A stretch of 64,000 bases of DNA from Candidatus Endomicrobium procryptotermitis (GCA_031279415.1 JAITIP010000015.1:1-64000); one strand, 5' to 3'; positions 26,153 to 35,346 are shown, counted from the first letter of the stretch. The notes: generated by a model not told the origin, from the letters alone. Translations and numbers: made by a program.

Positions 26153-27132
26153 TTTTCACTCTTCAAAGCATCGCTTAAAAGTCTCTCAAATCTGTTTAGT
26201 TCGTCTTTATGAAAGGTAAAAACGTCTTCATATGCCGTTACCATTCTTTTTAAATCGCCTTTTCTAACATACCACCCTATGCCGTCAATAAAGCCTATAA
26301 ATTTTGCTTTTGGATAATAAGATTTTATAAGGCTGTCTATAGAAATTTCAGTTTTTGATTTATCGCCCTGCCCTGAAGACGTAGTTGCAAGGAAAGAACT
26401 TTCAATTATTATCAAAGGTTTTTTCTTATTTGGTATGATAAAATCCATAGTTCTTTTATTATCGGATGCATTTTTTATTAATTCTCTTAAATCGCCTTTT
26501 TCAAAAGATATATTTAAGCAGTTTAATATCTTTTCTATCAATATTTCAGGATTATTTTCTTTCATACCCGAATAACTTCCTTTTTCTTTATATCTTATAA
26601 TGGTGTCTATCATTTCAGGCAATTCAAATTTTAATTTTGATATGCTTAATTTCTTAAGTTCAAAAAGTGGTATAGTCTTTGCTAAAAATGAAATTGTAGA
26701 TCCCTCAAAAAATATATTTACAATTCCTTTACGAAAAAAATAATTTTCCTGAATCAATCTTGCAATTTGCGAATCAGACCATTCTTTCAAATTTGACAAG
26801 TTTTCTTCTTTAACCCACTTATCTTTATACACTAACTTATCTAATTCTTTGTCTTTGACAACTCTTATAATAGTTATTAATCTTTTAAGAGTTTCATTTG
26901 AAAAACCCGTCAAAGCAAGCAACGCCCTTAAGCCGTTTTCCTTTTCTATTAAAAGCTGTTCAAAAAATTCTTTTTTTAACCCTTGAGTTTCAATATCATT
27001 TTTTAAAACGAGCAAAATCTCTTTTAACAAATTAATATATCCTTCGTATTTTTCTTCAAACACTGGATTGACAAAATAAAACGTATTTTTACTTATTACC
27101 GTTTCAAATTTTATTTTAGACGTCGGTATCAT
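26146..27132 (-). CDS. Putative type II restriction endonuclease, DpnII-like C-terminus
   Basis: A 328-residue protein between two methylase genes. Near residues 235-320 it shows MDFIIP, then a hydrophobic strand with IIIESSF, a glycine/serine turn and a later IGFIDGIGWY segment, the pattern of DpnII/MboI-type nucleases. The first 200 residues are helical and unassigned. I start at ATG 27132, which has AAGGA upstream and directly follows the methylase stop, rather than an in-frame ATG 30 bases earlier. The nuclease role is likely; the site is unknown. Confidence 0.65.
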   Translation of the reverse strand: MIPTSKIKFETVISKNTFYFVNPVFEEKYEGYINLLKEILLVLKNDIETQGLKKEFFEQLLIEKENGLRALLALTGFSNETLKRLITIIRVVKDKELDKLVYKDKWVKEENLSNLKEWSDSQIARLIQENYFFRKGIVNIFFEGSTISFLAKTIPLFELKKLSISKLKFELPEMIDTIIRYKEKGSYSGMKENNPEILIEKILNCLNISFEKGDLRELIKNASDNKRTMDFIIPNKKKPLIIIESSFLATTSSGQGDKSKTEISIDSLIKSYYPKAKFIGFIDGIGWYVRKGDLKRMVTAYEDVFTFHKDELNRFERLLSDALKSEKC

Positions 27133-27133
27133 A

Positions 27134-28360
27134 TTAATCCTTTTTAGTAAAAAACAATACATTTTCTTCTTTCATAGAATTGTTTATTCCGCGAATTGGT
27201 TTCATCAGATTGTATGTAAAATTAAAACCTGATTTTTTTGTAATATCTATTATTTCAGTCTCTAAACGAACACCCTTTGTTTGAATATCGTTTGTGCCTA
27301 TAACTATCACAAGCGGCGATTTCTTTTTTAAAACCCTATACATTTCACAAATGGATTTTTGCATTGTATCAAAGTATATTTGTAATTTCTCTTCTGTTCC
27401 ATGTCCTTGCAGACCTATCATTTGAGAACGCAATAATTCTATGTTTGCGTCAAGGTATCTAAGTTGAGGCTCGTCATTTTTTAAATAGTCAATAGCAAAT
27501 GAATACGGTGGAGAGGTTATTATTGCGTCAACACTGTTATCTTCAAGCGGCAATTTTAAAGCGTTTCCCTGTAATATCGTACTGTTTCCTATTTTTATAT
27601 TTAATTTTTTTCTTGCCGCTTGAAAATATTTTATAGTAGCAATATATCGTTCTAAAACTCTTGGGTAAAGTTCGTCTAAAGATGCGGAAGTTCTATTTGC
27701 AAAACCAATCGCATCTAAAAATGCCAAAAGCAAAACTTCATAATAAGGCTTGTCTGCATCTTCTTTTTCATTAAAATATTTTGGGACTCTATCTTTGTTT
27801 AATTTGTTTAATATTTTCTTAGGATTTGACGATATGTTTTCTAAAATATCGACGTCTAAATTTAGAGCAAAAGTTTTAACTTTACCTATAATCCTACAAA
27901 ATGGACTTATATCAACGGAAACAGCGTCAATGCCAAGTAAGTTAGCTTCAACAGCTACGGTTGAACTCCCTGCCATTGGATCAAGAACAATATCGCCTTT
28001 TTTTACATTTAATATATTTAATAAAGCTCTTATCAACTGCGGATGAAATTTTCCACGATAAGGGAAAAGCCCATGTGTAGCATAACCCGTTGAATATTTA
28101 CCGCTGAGAAAAAAATTTTTTGTTCTAAAAGAGCTTTCCTTATGAACTTCTTCTAAATTTTGTAAATTGCACATGTTATAATGAGTTGTTTCCACACCGT
28201 CAATCAATTTAAAATAAGCGCTTTTTGCAATTAAATCATTTTTTGATAAAGTCTCATATTCCCATAAAGCCAAATCCAGCTCAAAAACTTCATCAGTTCC
28301 GTCAATAAGCTGATAATTTTTATTAAAAAGTTTTTCTAATATTGGAGTATGTTTTTTCAT
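27134..28360 (-). CDS. DNA methyltransferase, probable cytosine-N4 type, of the pstC/pstA module
   Basis: A 408-residue methylase. The RGKFHPQLIRALLN segment precedes the cofactor motif DPMAGSSTVAVEA near residue 123, and TSPPYSF near residue 287 is the catalytic motif. This layout is the same as in the 20325-21734 enzyme and points to cytosine-N4 methylation. It is the first gene of a three-gene module (methylase, nuclease, methylase) and starts 116 bp after pstC. Confidence 0.88.
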   Translation of the reverse strand: MKKHTPILEKLFNKNYQLIDGTDEVFELDLALWEYETLSKNDLIAKSAYFKLIDGVETTHYNMCNLQNLEEVHKESSFRTKNFFLSGKYSTGYATHGLFPYRGKFHPQLIRALLNILNVKKGDIVLDPMAGSSTVAVEANLLGIDAVSVDISPFCRIIGKVKTFALNLDVDILENISSNPKKILNKLNKDRVPKYFNEKEDADKPYYEVLLLAFLDAIGFANRTSASLDELYPRVLERYIATIKYFQAARKKLNIKIGNSTILQGNALKLPLEDNSVDAIITSPPYSFAIDYLKNDEPQLRYLDANIELLRSQMIGLQGHGTEEKLQIYFDTMQKSICEMYRVLKKKSPLVIVIGTNDIQTKGVRLETEIIDITKKSGFNFTYNLMKPIRGINNSMKEENVLFFTKKD

Positions 28361-28476
28361 ATTTATATAGAATATATCTTAAATAACAGCGTATAAAAAT
28401 TTCTTTTGTCTTCCTTCAATTATTTTTTATTTTTAAACAACATTTGAATAATTAATCGCCATTAAAATTAAACAAT

Positions 28477-29349
28477 TCATTTCCTTTTCTTTTTTCCTAA
28501 AATTAAATCTGCTATAAAATTTACTGAAAACGTAATTATAAATAGAGCTAAACCTATTGCAAACAAAGATTTGTAATGCATTCCACCGCGGACAGTTTCG
28601 CCCATTTCCGCGGCTATTGTGGCGGTCATTGTTCTTACCGGTTCAAAAATAGAGGAAGGTATGTGCGCGGCGTTTCCCGTTATCATCATCACAGCCATAG
28701 TTTCGCCTATCACTCTTCCTATGCCAAGCATTATGGCAGCTATTATACCTGGCATTGCCGCTTTTAAAACTATTCTTCTTATAGTCTGCCAGCGCGTCGC
28801 GCCCAAGGCAAGCGCGCCTTCTTTGTATGACCATGGGACGCTGCGTATAGCGTCTTCCGAAATTGTAACTATAGTGGGCATAGCCATAAACGCAAGCATT
28901 ATAGATCCCGAAAAAGCAGTCAAACCCGTAGGAATATCAAAAACTGTACGGACAAAAGGAACTAACACCACCATACCGACAAAACCAATTACAACGCTTG
29001 GCACTGCCGCCATAAGTTCCACGCAGGATTTCAAAACATCTCTTATTCCGGCGGGAGCGATTTCCGAAATATACAAAGCTGCGGCTACGCCTAAAGGTAC
29101 AGCAATTAAACAGGCCCCGGCCGTAACGTAAATCGAACCTACTATTAAAGCCAAAATTCCGAAATGCGCAGGCTCGGAAGATGGATACCAAAGTTTGCCG
29201 AATATAAAATTTAAAATATTGTAATCTTTTAAAAAAGAAACTCCTTCTTTAAGTAAAAATCCAAAAATCAAAACGACAAACACGATAGACAATATGCCGC
29301 ATAGGAAAATCATTTTTTCTATTATAAAATCAATTATTTTTCTTTTCAT
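28477..29349 (-). CDS. pstC: Phosphate ABC transporter permease PstC
   Basis: Inner-membrane partner of PstA. The 290-residue protein has six predicted membrane segments, a SVVIGFVGM segment near residue 117, and the EAA loop KEGALALGATRWQTIRRIVL near 174-193 for ATPase contact. GRVIGETMAV near 208-217 is the conserved turn of the family. It begins 15 bases after the HindIII-type methylase and is followed by a three-gene R-M module. Confidence 0.96.
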   Translation of the reverse strand: MKRKIIDFIIEKMIFLCGILSIVFVVLIFGFLLKEGVSFLKDYNILNFIFGKLWYPSSEPAHFGILALIVGSIYVTAGACLIAVPLGVAAALYISEIAPAGIRDVLKSCVELMAAVPSVVIGFVGMVVLVPFVRTVFDIPTGLTAFSGSIMLAFMAMPTIVTISEDAIRSVPWSYKEGALALGATRWQTIRRIVLKAAMPGIIAAIMLGIGRVIGETMAVMMITGNAAHIPSSIFEPVRTMTATIAAEMGETVRGGMHYKSLFAIGLALFIITFSVNFIADLILGKKKRK

Positions 29350-29364
29350 AATTTACCGTTAAAA

Positions 29365-30324
29365 TCAAACATTTGCGCTACATCTGGAAGTTTGAAAGAG
29401 TATATCGTCGCTCTTTTCATTTTTAAATTTTTCAATCCTGTTTATAGCCGTATTACAATAAAATTCGTCAATATCTATTCCTATATATCTTCTTTCAAGT
29501 ATCATTGCAGCTAAAAGCGCTGTCGCGCTTCCACAAAACGGATCTAATACGATATGATTTTTATTTGTCGTCAATTCTATAAGAGCCTGCATTAATTTTA
29601 ACGGTTTTTGCGTAGGATGCAAACCTATATCAGAGCTTTCAGACGCTATATTTATAATATTGTTTGGGCTGCCCGTATATTTTATAAAAGCCTTTTCATT
29701 ATAAGCTCCGACTTCATTATCAATCATATTGTCCGATATAGTCGCGCCTATTTTATACGGTTTTGTAAACCATAAAATAGGTTCATAAGTTGGACGTAAA
29801 TTTCCAACTTTCCATCCGCTCCATTTCTTTGCTAAACTTTCGTCGCCTCTTTTGTCATATATAACGCTTAAACGCTGTGCGCGATGAGCCGCTTTTTCTT
29901 TAGACCAAGCAAGCATATCTTTATAAGTAAAACCCGAATCTTCAAAAGCGCAAATACAGCGATGAGCGAGTCTTCTTCCTGCAAACACTATAGCCGACGC
30001 GCCCGGTTTTAAAACCCTATGCCACTCTTTAACCCAAGACATACACCATAAATAATATTGCGCGGGTATTTCTCTGTCGGCTTGAGACCAGCCGTTTAAG
30101 GGTTTGCCTCTTTTTTTAAAAACAGCGCCTGCTTTTTGTTGAGCCGGGCTTGCTCCTAAAAGAGCGGAGTTCGTATTATTATGCAAAACATCCCAATCGT
30201 CAACTCCTATTCCATAGGGGATATCGCTTAATATTAAATGAATACTGTCGGATTTAATATTTTTTAATACGTCTTTACAATCTCCACAAATTATATTATT
30301 GATATAAGATTCATTTGTTTTCAT
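29365..30324 (-). CDS. HindIII-type DNA methyltransferase (probable N6-adenine)
   Basis: A 319-residue methylase with SDIPYGIGVDDWD near residues 33-45 as the catalytic block and DPFCGSATA near 262 as the cofactor motif, the beta order. The segments around GASPAQ, KRGKPLNGWS and FAGRRLAHR match my recollection of M.HindIII closely, and the neighbouring nuclease remnant is also HindIII-like, so A-AGCTT methylation is inferred. Its ATG overlaps the nuclease stop as ATGA, the original coupling of the pair. With the nuclease broken it would act as a solitary methylase. Confidence 0.88.
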   Translation of the reverse strand: MKTNESYINNIICGDCKDVLKNIKSDSIHLILSDIPYGIGVDDWDVLHNNTNSALLGASPAQQKAGAVFKKRGKPLNGWSQADREIPAQYYLWCMSWVKEWHRVLKPGASAIVFAGRRLAHRCICAFEDSGFTYKDMLAWSKEKAAHRAQRLSVIYDKRGDESLAKKWSGWKVGNLRPTYEPILWFTKPYKIGATISDNMIDNEVGAYNEKAFIKYTGSPNNIINIASESSDIGLHPTQKPLKLMQALIELTTNKNHIVLDPFCGSATALLAAMILERRYIGIDIDEFYCNTAINRIEKFKNEKSDDILFQTSRCSANV

Positions 30325-31117
30325 ATATTGCCTTTCAATTCTTTTACATATTTTTCTATAGAAATAATTTTCTCTTTGATTTTAAGAGCCGTAAGCAATT
30401 CTTTAATCGCCCTTTCTTTCGAATATCTCTTTATTTTACCGACTTCATTTTCCCAATACAATATATCCGCTTTGCTGCGCTCTATAATTGTATTCTTATG
30501 TTTTATGAAATATTCTTTATTTCATCCTAAGCTATTTTAAAACTACAATTCCATATAGATGATAAATCTAAGTCAATTTTCTCTTTTATATTCTTTTCTA
30601 ATAAAAAAGATAAATGTTCCCAACTAAAAAGACATACGTTAGAATCCAAAGCCTGTCCATATATTTGACTGTTCTTTTTAGGGTATTTAAAAAACAGATA
30701 ATCTAATACGGCATATTCATTTTCGACTTTCCATTCAGACATAGACTTTACTTTAAAATCTTTCTGATTGCGGGCTGTTCTGTTTAAACGAAACACTTTT
30801 GCATCTGCAACAAAAGAATAATTATGATAAAAGCTTTTTATAATAACGTCTGCACAATTGGCTCTTTCTTTGTTAACTGCAGCCTGAAAACCTAATTCTT
30901 GGAAAGATTTTGCCAGAATAATATCTGTAATTTTTGAATATAACTTTTCTTGAGAAAAATCATGAGCTATGCTTTCTGGAATTGTTCCAATTTGTTTCAA
31001 TAAAATAATCAAATCTTTTTTATGCAGTTTAAAAATTTTATTTTGTATTAATAAAGTTGACTCTAAAAAATCTGAACGTTCATTTATTAACTTTAGTAAT
31101 TCTAAAAAGTTCATCAA
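30321..31117 (-). pseudogene. HindIII-type restriction endonuclease, broken by deletion and frameshift
   Basis: The N-terminal part (30527-31117, 196 residues) matches R.HindIII in memory, including VADAKVFRLNRTARNQKDFK with the catalytic Asp-x-Lys and LFSWEHLSFLLE. It then ends at a stop. A second frame from 30521 to 30321 continues the homology (WENEVGKIKRYSKERAIKEL, like the HindIII C-terminus). Together they give about 262 residues against 300, so roughly 40 residues are missing at the junction and the frame is shifted. The C-terminal frame still ends in an ATGA overlap with the methylase. The nuclease is very probably inactive. Confidence 0.85.
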
Positions 31118-31129
31118 TCCTCTTTTTCT

Positions 31130-31999
31130 TTATATGTTTGCTGTTCTTATCGGCACGAAGTCCGTTTCAAGCACTATTTTTTGCCCTTCATTAGACAAAG
31201 AGTAATCTATAAAATCTTTTGTCAGTCCTTGCGGGATGCCGTCAGTGTATAAATATAAAGGTCTTGATATGGGATATTTTCCACTCAACACATTTTCGGT
31301 CGTGGGATAGATATATTCGCCGCTTCCATCGACAGATACCGACACGGCTTTTACTTTATCGTTGATAAATCCCATGCCGACATAACCCAAAGCACAAGGA
31401 TTTTGGTAAATCTCATCATAAATTGCTTGCGACGACGGCATAAGAAGGGAATGAACTGAAAATTCTTCTTTTGAATTTTTATCCCCGACCCTTATAACGC
31501 GCTCTTTAAAAAACATATGCGTGCCGGAATTGCTTTCGCGGGAAAGAATTACTATTTTCTTATCATAGCCTCCGACTTCTTTCCAATTAGTAATTTCTGC
31601 CGTAAAAATGTCGCGTAGCTGCGAAATTGTAAGTTTGTCCACAGGATTCTCTTTATTGACAAGAATGGCAAGCCCGTCAAGACCGACTTTAAATTCAAGA
31701 GGATTTACATTTTTGCCTGCGGCGAGATTTTTTTCTTTTTCTTCTATTTCGCGCGAAGACATAGCTATATCGCAAGTTCTGTTAAATAAAGCTGCAAAGC
31801 CCGTTCCCGACCCCCCACCCGTAACGCCGACATTAACGCTGGGCTTATTTTCAACAAACTTCTCAGCCCAAACCTGAACAAGATTTACGATAGTGTCCGA
31901 ACCTTTTATCTGAATAGACGTTCCGCTGCCGGCATTCTGCTGCGGACGAGAACAGGAAGCAATTAAAAAACACAATAGTAATACCTTGAAAATTTTCAT
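31130..31999 (-). CDS. pstS: Phosphate-binding lipoprotein PstS
   Basis: Binds phosphate outside the inner membrane and delivers it to PstC/PstA. The 289-residue protein has a lipoprotein signal with IASC (Cys16), so it is membrane-anchored. Phosphate-binding landmarks include the IKGSDTIV start, a VTGGGSGTGFAALFN segment, SSREIEEKE and SRESNSGTHMFF. It is the first gene of the pst operon, preceded by a 178-bp gap with a palindrome, and the R-M insertions begin 12 bp after its stop. Confidence 0.96.
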   Translation of the reverse strand: MKIFKVLLLCFLIASCSRPQQNAGSGTSIQIKGSDTIVNLVQVWAEKFVENKPSVNVGVTGGGSGTGFAALFNRTCDIAMSSREIEEKEKNLAAGKNVNPLEFKVGLDGLAILVNKENPVDKLTISQLRDIFTAEITNWKEVGGYDKKIVILSRESNSGTHMFFKERVIRVGDKNSKEEFSVHSLLMPSSQAIYDEIYQNPCALGYVGMGFINDKVKAVSVSVDGSGEYIYPTTENVLSGKYPISRPLYLYTDGIPQGLTKDFIDYSLSNEGQKIVLETDFVPIRTANI

Positions 32000-32118
32000 T
32001 TTATTTTAAAATCTATCAGAAATATCGCCGTAAAACTTTCGCTTTCAGCTGTGAATTTGAGCGCTAAAAATATCTATAAATGCATATATTCTAGATTTTT
32101 AGAGGCGACCTTTGTTTT

Positions 32119-32137
32119 ATTCTTAACGATTAAGAAT
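32119..32137. promoter_or_regulatory. 19-bp palindrome upstream of pstS
   Basis: ATTCTTAA-CGA-TTAAGAAT is a perfect 8-bp inverted repeat about 120 bp before the pstS start and 40 bp after the Fic gene. It could be an operator for a dimeric regulator or a weak hairpin. No T-run follows on either strand, so a terminator is unlikely, and it does not resemble a PhoB box. Confidence 0.45.
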
Positions 32138-32177
32138 TTGGATTTTCTATTTTAACGCAACGGTCAATTTTTATTTG

Positions 32178-32999
32178 TTAACCATTGTTTTTATAGCAGA
32201 CTATAACCAATTGCCTGTTTTTAAGTTCATTATTTTCACCAAGCAATAAATTTCCAAAAAACTTCATAAGAGGCTCTATTGTTTCGTTTATATTCAATTT
32301 CACATTTTTATAATTTGCCCTTACAAGAGCATTTCTAAAATACAAAGAATACTTTTCAAAAGTTTCGTTTGTAATGTCATATCCAAACGAACGCAAATAC
32401 TTTATTGCAAAAACCGCTATCGTTCGAGTATTCCCTTCGCCAAAACAATGTATTTGCCAAATATCTGAAATAAATCTTGCGAAATGTTTGACTTTTTCTA
32501 TTTCGCTCAAACTTGCGTAAATAAAATTCTTTTCTTTTTCAATATCGTGAGAAAGAAGCTCTCTTAAAATTTCAGAATTCCCGTATTCAACGGTTTCTCC
32601 ATTAAGGATATACTCTTTTTTTGATATATTGTAATCGCGTATTTTTCCTGCAAAATTGTAAATGCCTTCAAATAAACGTCTATGTATCGCTAACAGCTCT
32701 ATCTCCGAAAGAGTAAACGCGTTTTGAGATAAAATTTCTGTAATTCTTTGAGAAACCAAATCCGCTTCTTTTTTATTTTTTTCGGCGTCATTTTTTATGG
32801 GACGGCTTTCATAATAACTTTTAAGTCTGTCTTTAACGTCTTTAAGAGAAATATCGCCTTTTATATTTTTGTTTGCCAAATCAATAAGATATTGCGTCGG
32901 CTCCAGTCCGTCAACCCGCTGCAGACCAATTGCAGTCTTCCAATTATAACTTCTTTTTTTATAATCCGGTTCCGATTGTTTTTCGTAAGTTGTATTCAT
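32178..32999 (-). CDS. Fic-domain protein (probable AMPylase)
   Basis: Fic enzymes usually transfer AMP to target proteins. The 273-residue protein has the Fic motif IHCFGEGNTRT at 183-193, the HxFxEGNTRT variant common in toxin-type Fic proteins, with the catalytic His184. Residues 28-65 (DGLEP, LANKNIKGDISLKDV) resemble a small N-terminal helical segment seen in this subgroup that may be antitoxin-like; a clear inhibitory (S/T)xxxE(G/N) helix is not obvious. It stands alone between a decayed nuclease gene and pstS. Confidence 0.88.
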   Translation of the reverse strand: MNTTYEKQSEPDYKKRSYNWKTAIGLQRVDGLEPTQYLIDLANKNIKGDISLKDVKDRLKSYYESRPIKNDAEKNKKEADLVSQRITEILSQNAFTLSEIELLAIHRRLFEGIYNFAGKIRDYNISKKEYILNGETVEYGNSEILRELLSHDIEKEKNFIYASLSEIEKVKHFARFISDIWQIHCFGEGNTRTIAVFAIKYLRSFGYDITNETFEKYSLYFRNALVRANYKNVKLNINETIEPLMKFFGNLLLGENNELKNRQLVIVCYKNNG

Positions 33000-33090
33000 T
33001 ATGATTTATTTTTGACAACAGTAAAAAATTTATATTAATTTAAGAAAATATATTTTAACTGAAAAACAATATTTTTTATATATACCCCTT

Positions 33091-33749
33091 TTATCTAAGT
33101 CCAAAAAATACATGTCCGCTTATATTTGAATATCCTGTAATAAGTTTTGCAATAGACGTTAAAGATTTATATTTTCTATTTCTGTAAACAAACAATTTAT
33201 CTCCCAAGCATTTTACGCTGTAATTTATCCCCTTATATTTCCTCGTATAATATACTCCTCTATTTTTTAGAGTGTAGGAATCTATAGCAGAAGTCTTTTT
33301 TCTTTTTAGTTTAGCGTTTTTTCTATCGGATACTTGTGAAGGGAAATAGGATTCTATTTTCTCTTCGTGAAATTCTTTTATGGCTTTCTTCAATTCCATT
33401 TCTGAAATCTTTATCTCTTTTTGATACAAAGCGTTATTGCCCTTAGGATTAACTGTTCTAATTAATAAACGTCTAATTCATTAAGAAATTTATTATTGCT
33501 TACAACATATAAAGAAAAAGAATCCCATTTGTCTGTATGTCTGTTTTTTAAATGTTGTTTAATTCTGCGAATAAGGTTATTTCCCCTGCCTATGTAATAT
33601 ATTTTATTTTTGTTATGTAAAATATATATGCCCCCAGTATCGCCGATTTTATCTATTAAAATATTTTCATATTCCAATAGAATATCAATATGAGCATTTT
33701 TTAATGAATAAGTAATAATATTTTGCATATTTTTATGATTTAAAAACAC
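33091..33749 (-). pseudogene. GIY-YIG nuclease / DUF2924 protein split by a one-base frameshift
   Basis: The upstream part (33462-33749) is a GIY-YIG domain with GGIYILH, YYIGRGNNLIRRIKQHL and a NELDVY end. The downstream part (33091-33429) ends in a DUF2924-like module (RKYKGINY, RKYKSLTSIAKLITG, FFGLR). Adding one T in GTTTATTAATTAG near 33466 would read NELDVYLIRTVNPKGNNALYQKE straight through, rejoining both. So the gene is one frameshift from intact, about 220 residues. Either a recent loss or a sequencing error would explain this. Confidence 0.75.
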
Positions 33750-33816
33750 TCTATAAATTATTTATAAGGTTTTTAAATAGACCCGCATACAATCCTGATA
33801 TAGAGCGATAACATTA

Positions 33817-35346
33817 TCACTCCCACTCTATCGTTGCCGGAGGTTTATTTGAAATGTCATATACTACTCTGTTTGCGCCTTTGACTTCGTTTATTATTCT
33901 TGACGATATTGTTCCTAAAAGCTCATAGGGCAGTTTTACCCAGTCTGCCGTCATTGCGTCTTCGCTGTTAACTGCGCGTAAAACTATAACGTGTTCGTAA
34001 GTTCTTGCATCGCCCATAACGCCTACCGTTTTAACGGGCAAAATTACGGCAAAAGACTGCCAGATTTTTTCATAAAGACCCGCTTTGCGTATTTCCTGCG
34101 TTACTATATCATCTGCTTCTTTCAAAATTCTTAATTTTTCTTCGGTAATCTCTCCAAGACAACGCACCGCAAGACCTGGACCCGGAAAAGGCTGTCTGTC
34201 TATAATTTCATTTGGGATTTTTAATTCTCTGCCTAAAATTCTCACTTCGTCTTTAAATAAAAATTTCAGCGGCTCGACGAGTTTCATTTTCATTTTCTCA
34301 GGCAGACCGCCTACGTTGTGATGACTCTTTATAGGAGCTTTTGCTCCTTTTATGGAAACGCTTTCTATGACGTCGGGGTAAATTGTCCCCTGTAAAAGAA
34401 AATCTATGCCTTTTAATTTTTTAGCTTCCTTATCAAAAATTTCAATAAAAGTATGTCCTATGATTTTTCTTTTCTGTTCCGGGTCGCTAATGCCTTTGAG
34501 TCTATTTAAAAATACTTTTTTTGCGTTGACAATTATTAAATTTTTACCGAATTTTTTTCCAAAAACTTTTTTTACTCTTTGTGTTTCTCCAAGTTTTTGC
34601 AAACCGTGGTCAACATATACGCAAAACAATCTTTTGCCTATGGCCTTATGAAGCATTACGGCCGCTACGGAAGAATCTACGCCACCAGATAGCGCACATA
34701 ACACTTTGCCGTTTCCTACTTGCTCTTTAATTCTTTTAACTTCGTCGATAATATAGGATTTCATAGTCCAATCACGGCTTTCTTTGCAGATATTGAAAAT
34801 AAAGTTTTGTAGAATTCTTTGTCCGCAGACAGAGTGTTTTACTTCGGGGTGAAACTGCACGCCATATATATTTTCTTTTTCGTTTTCTATAGCGGCATAA
34901 GGTGAATTTGAAGATTTTGCCGTAATTTTAAAGCCTTTAGGAAGTTTTGAAAGTTTGTCGCCGTGGCTCATCCACAGCGTTTCGCTGTTTTTTAATCCGC
35001 AAAAAAGAGCCGATGATGCCGAAATGTTTACCAAAGCTGTCCCGAATTCTCTTTTTTTCGAAGGACTTACTTTCCCGCCGAGACGTTCCGCAATGAGCTG
35101 CATGCCGTAACATATGCCGAGAATCGGCACGCCGAGTTCCCAGATTGCGGGGTCCGGCCAAGGAGCGTTCTCCGAATAAACGCTTTCATATCCGCCAGAT
35201 AAGATGATTCCTTTAAGATTTTTTAAATCCGTGAAAGATTTAAGAGGTTTATTTCCCGGATAAATTTCACAGTAAACTTTTTCTTCTCTTATGCGTCTTG
35301 CGATAAGCTGCGTATATTGCGAGCCAAAATCCAAAATCAAGATCAT
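33817..35346 (-). CDS. guaA: GMP synthase (glutamine-hydrolysing)
   Basis: Converts XMP to GMP. The 509-residue protein has an N-terminal class I glutaminase (ILDFGSQYTQLIARRIRE, GICYGMQ with the nucleophile cysteine near residue 80, GVQFHPEV near 163), the ATP-pyrophosphatase loop ALSGGVDSS near 220, and the conserved end KPPATIEWE. Standard length. It is single, with a gap to DUF805 upstream, and together with the pur genes indicates full guanine nucleotide synthesis. Confidence 0.97.
   Translation of the reverse strand: MILILDFGSQYTQLIARRIREEKVYCEIYPGNKPLKSFTDLKNLKGIILSGGYESVYSENAPWPDPAIWELGVPILGICYGMQLIAERLGGKVSPSKKREFGTALVNISASSALFCGLKNSETLWMSHGDKLSKLPKGFKITAKSSNSPYAAIENEKENIYGVQFHPEVKHSVCGQRILQNFIFNICKESRDWTMKSYIIDEVKRIKEQVGNGKVLCALSGGVDSSVAAVMLHKAIGKRLFCVYVDHGLQKLGETQRVKKVFGKKFGKNLIIVNAKKVFLNRLKGISDPEQKRKIIGHTFIEIFDKEAKKLKGIDFLLQGTIYPDVIESVSIKGAKAPIKSHHNVGGLPEKMKMKLVEPLKFLFKDEVRILGRELKIPNEIIDRQPFPGPGLAVRCLGEITEEKLRILKEADDIVTQEIRKAGLYEKIWQSFAVILPVKTVGVMGDARTYEHVIVLRAVNSEDAMTADWVKLPYELLGTISSRIINEVKGANRVVYDISNKPPATIEWE

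Noticed and set aside
30315-30540. Plus-strand open frames opposite the HindIII-type nuclease end
   Set aside because: The minus strand carries clear C-terminal HindIII-like sequence there; the plus frames are shadows.
17279-31999. The R-M modules as one duplicated unit
   Set aside because: Nucleases differ completely and the methylases fall into at least three architectures, so separate acquisitions fit better.
33780-33816. Hairpin after guaA as terminator
   Set aside because: The GATAA/TTATC arms have only a two-base loop and no T-run follows.
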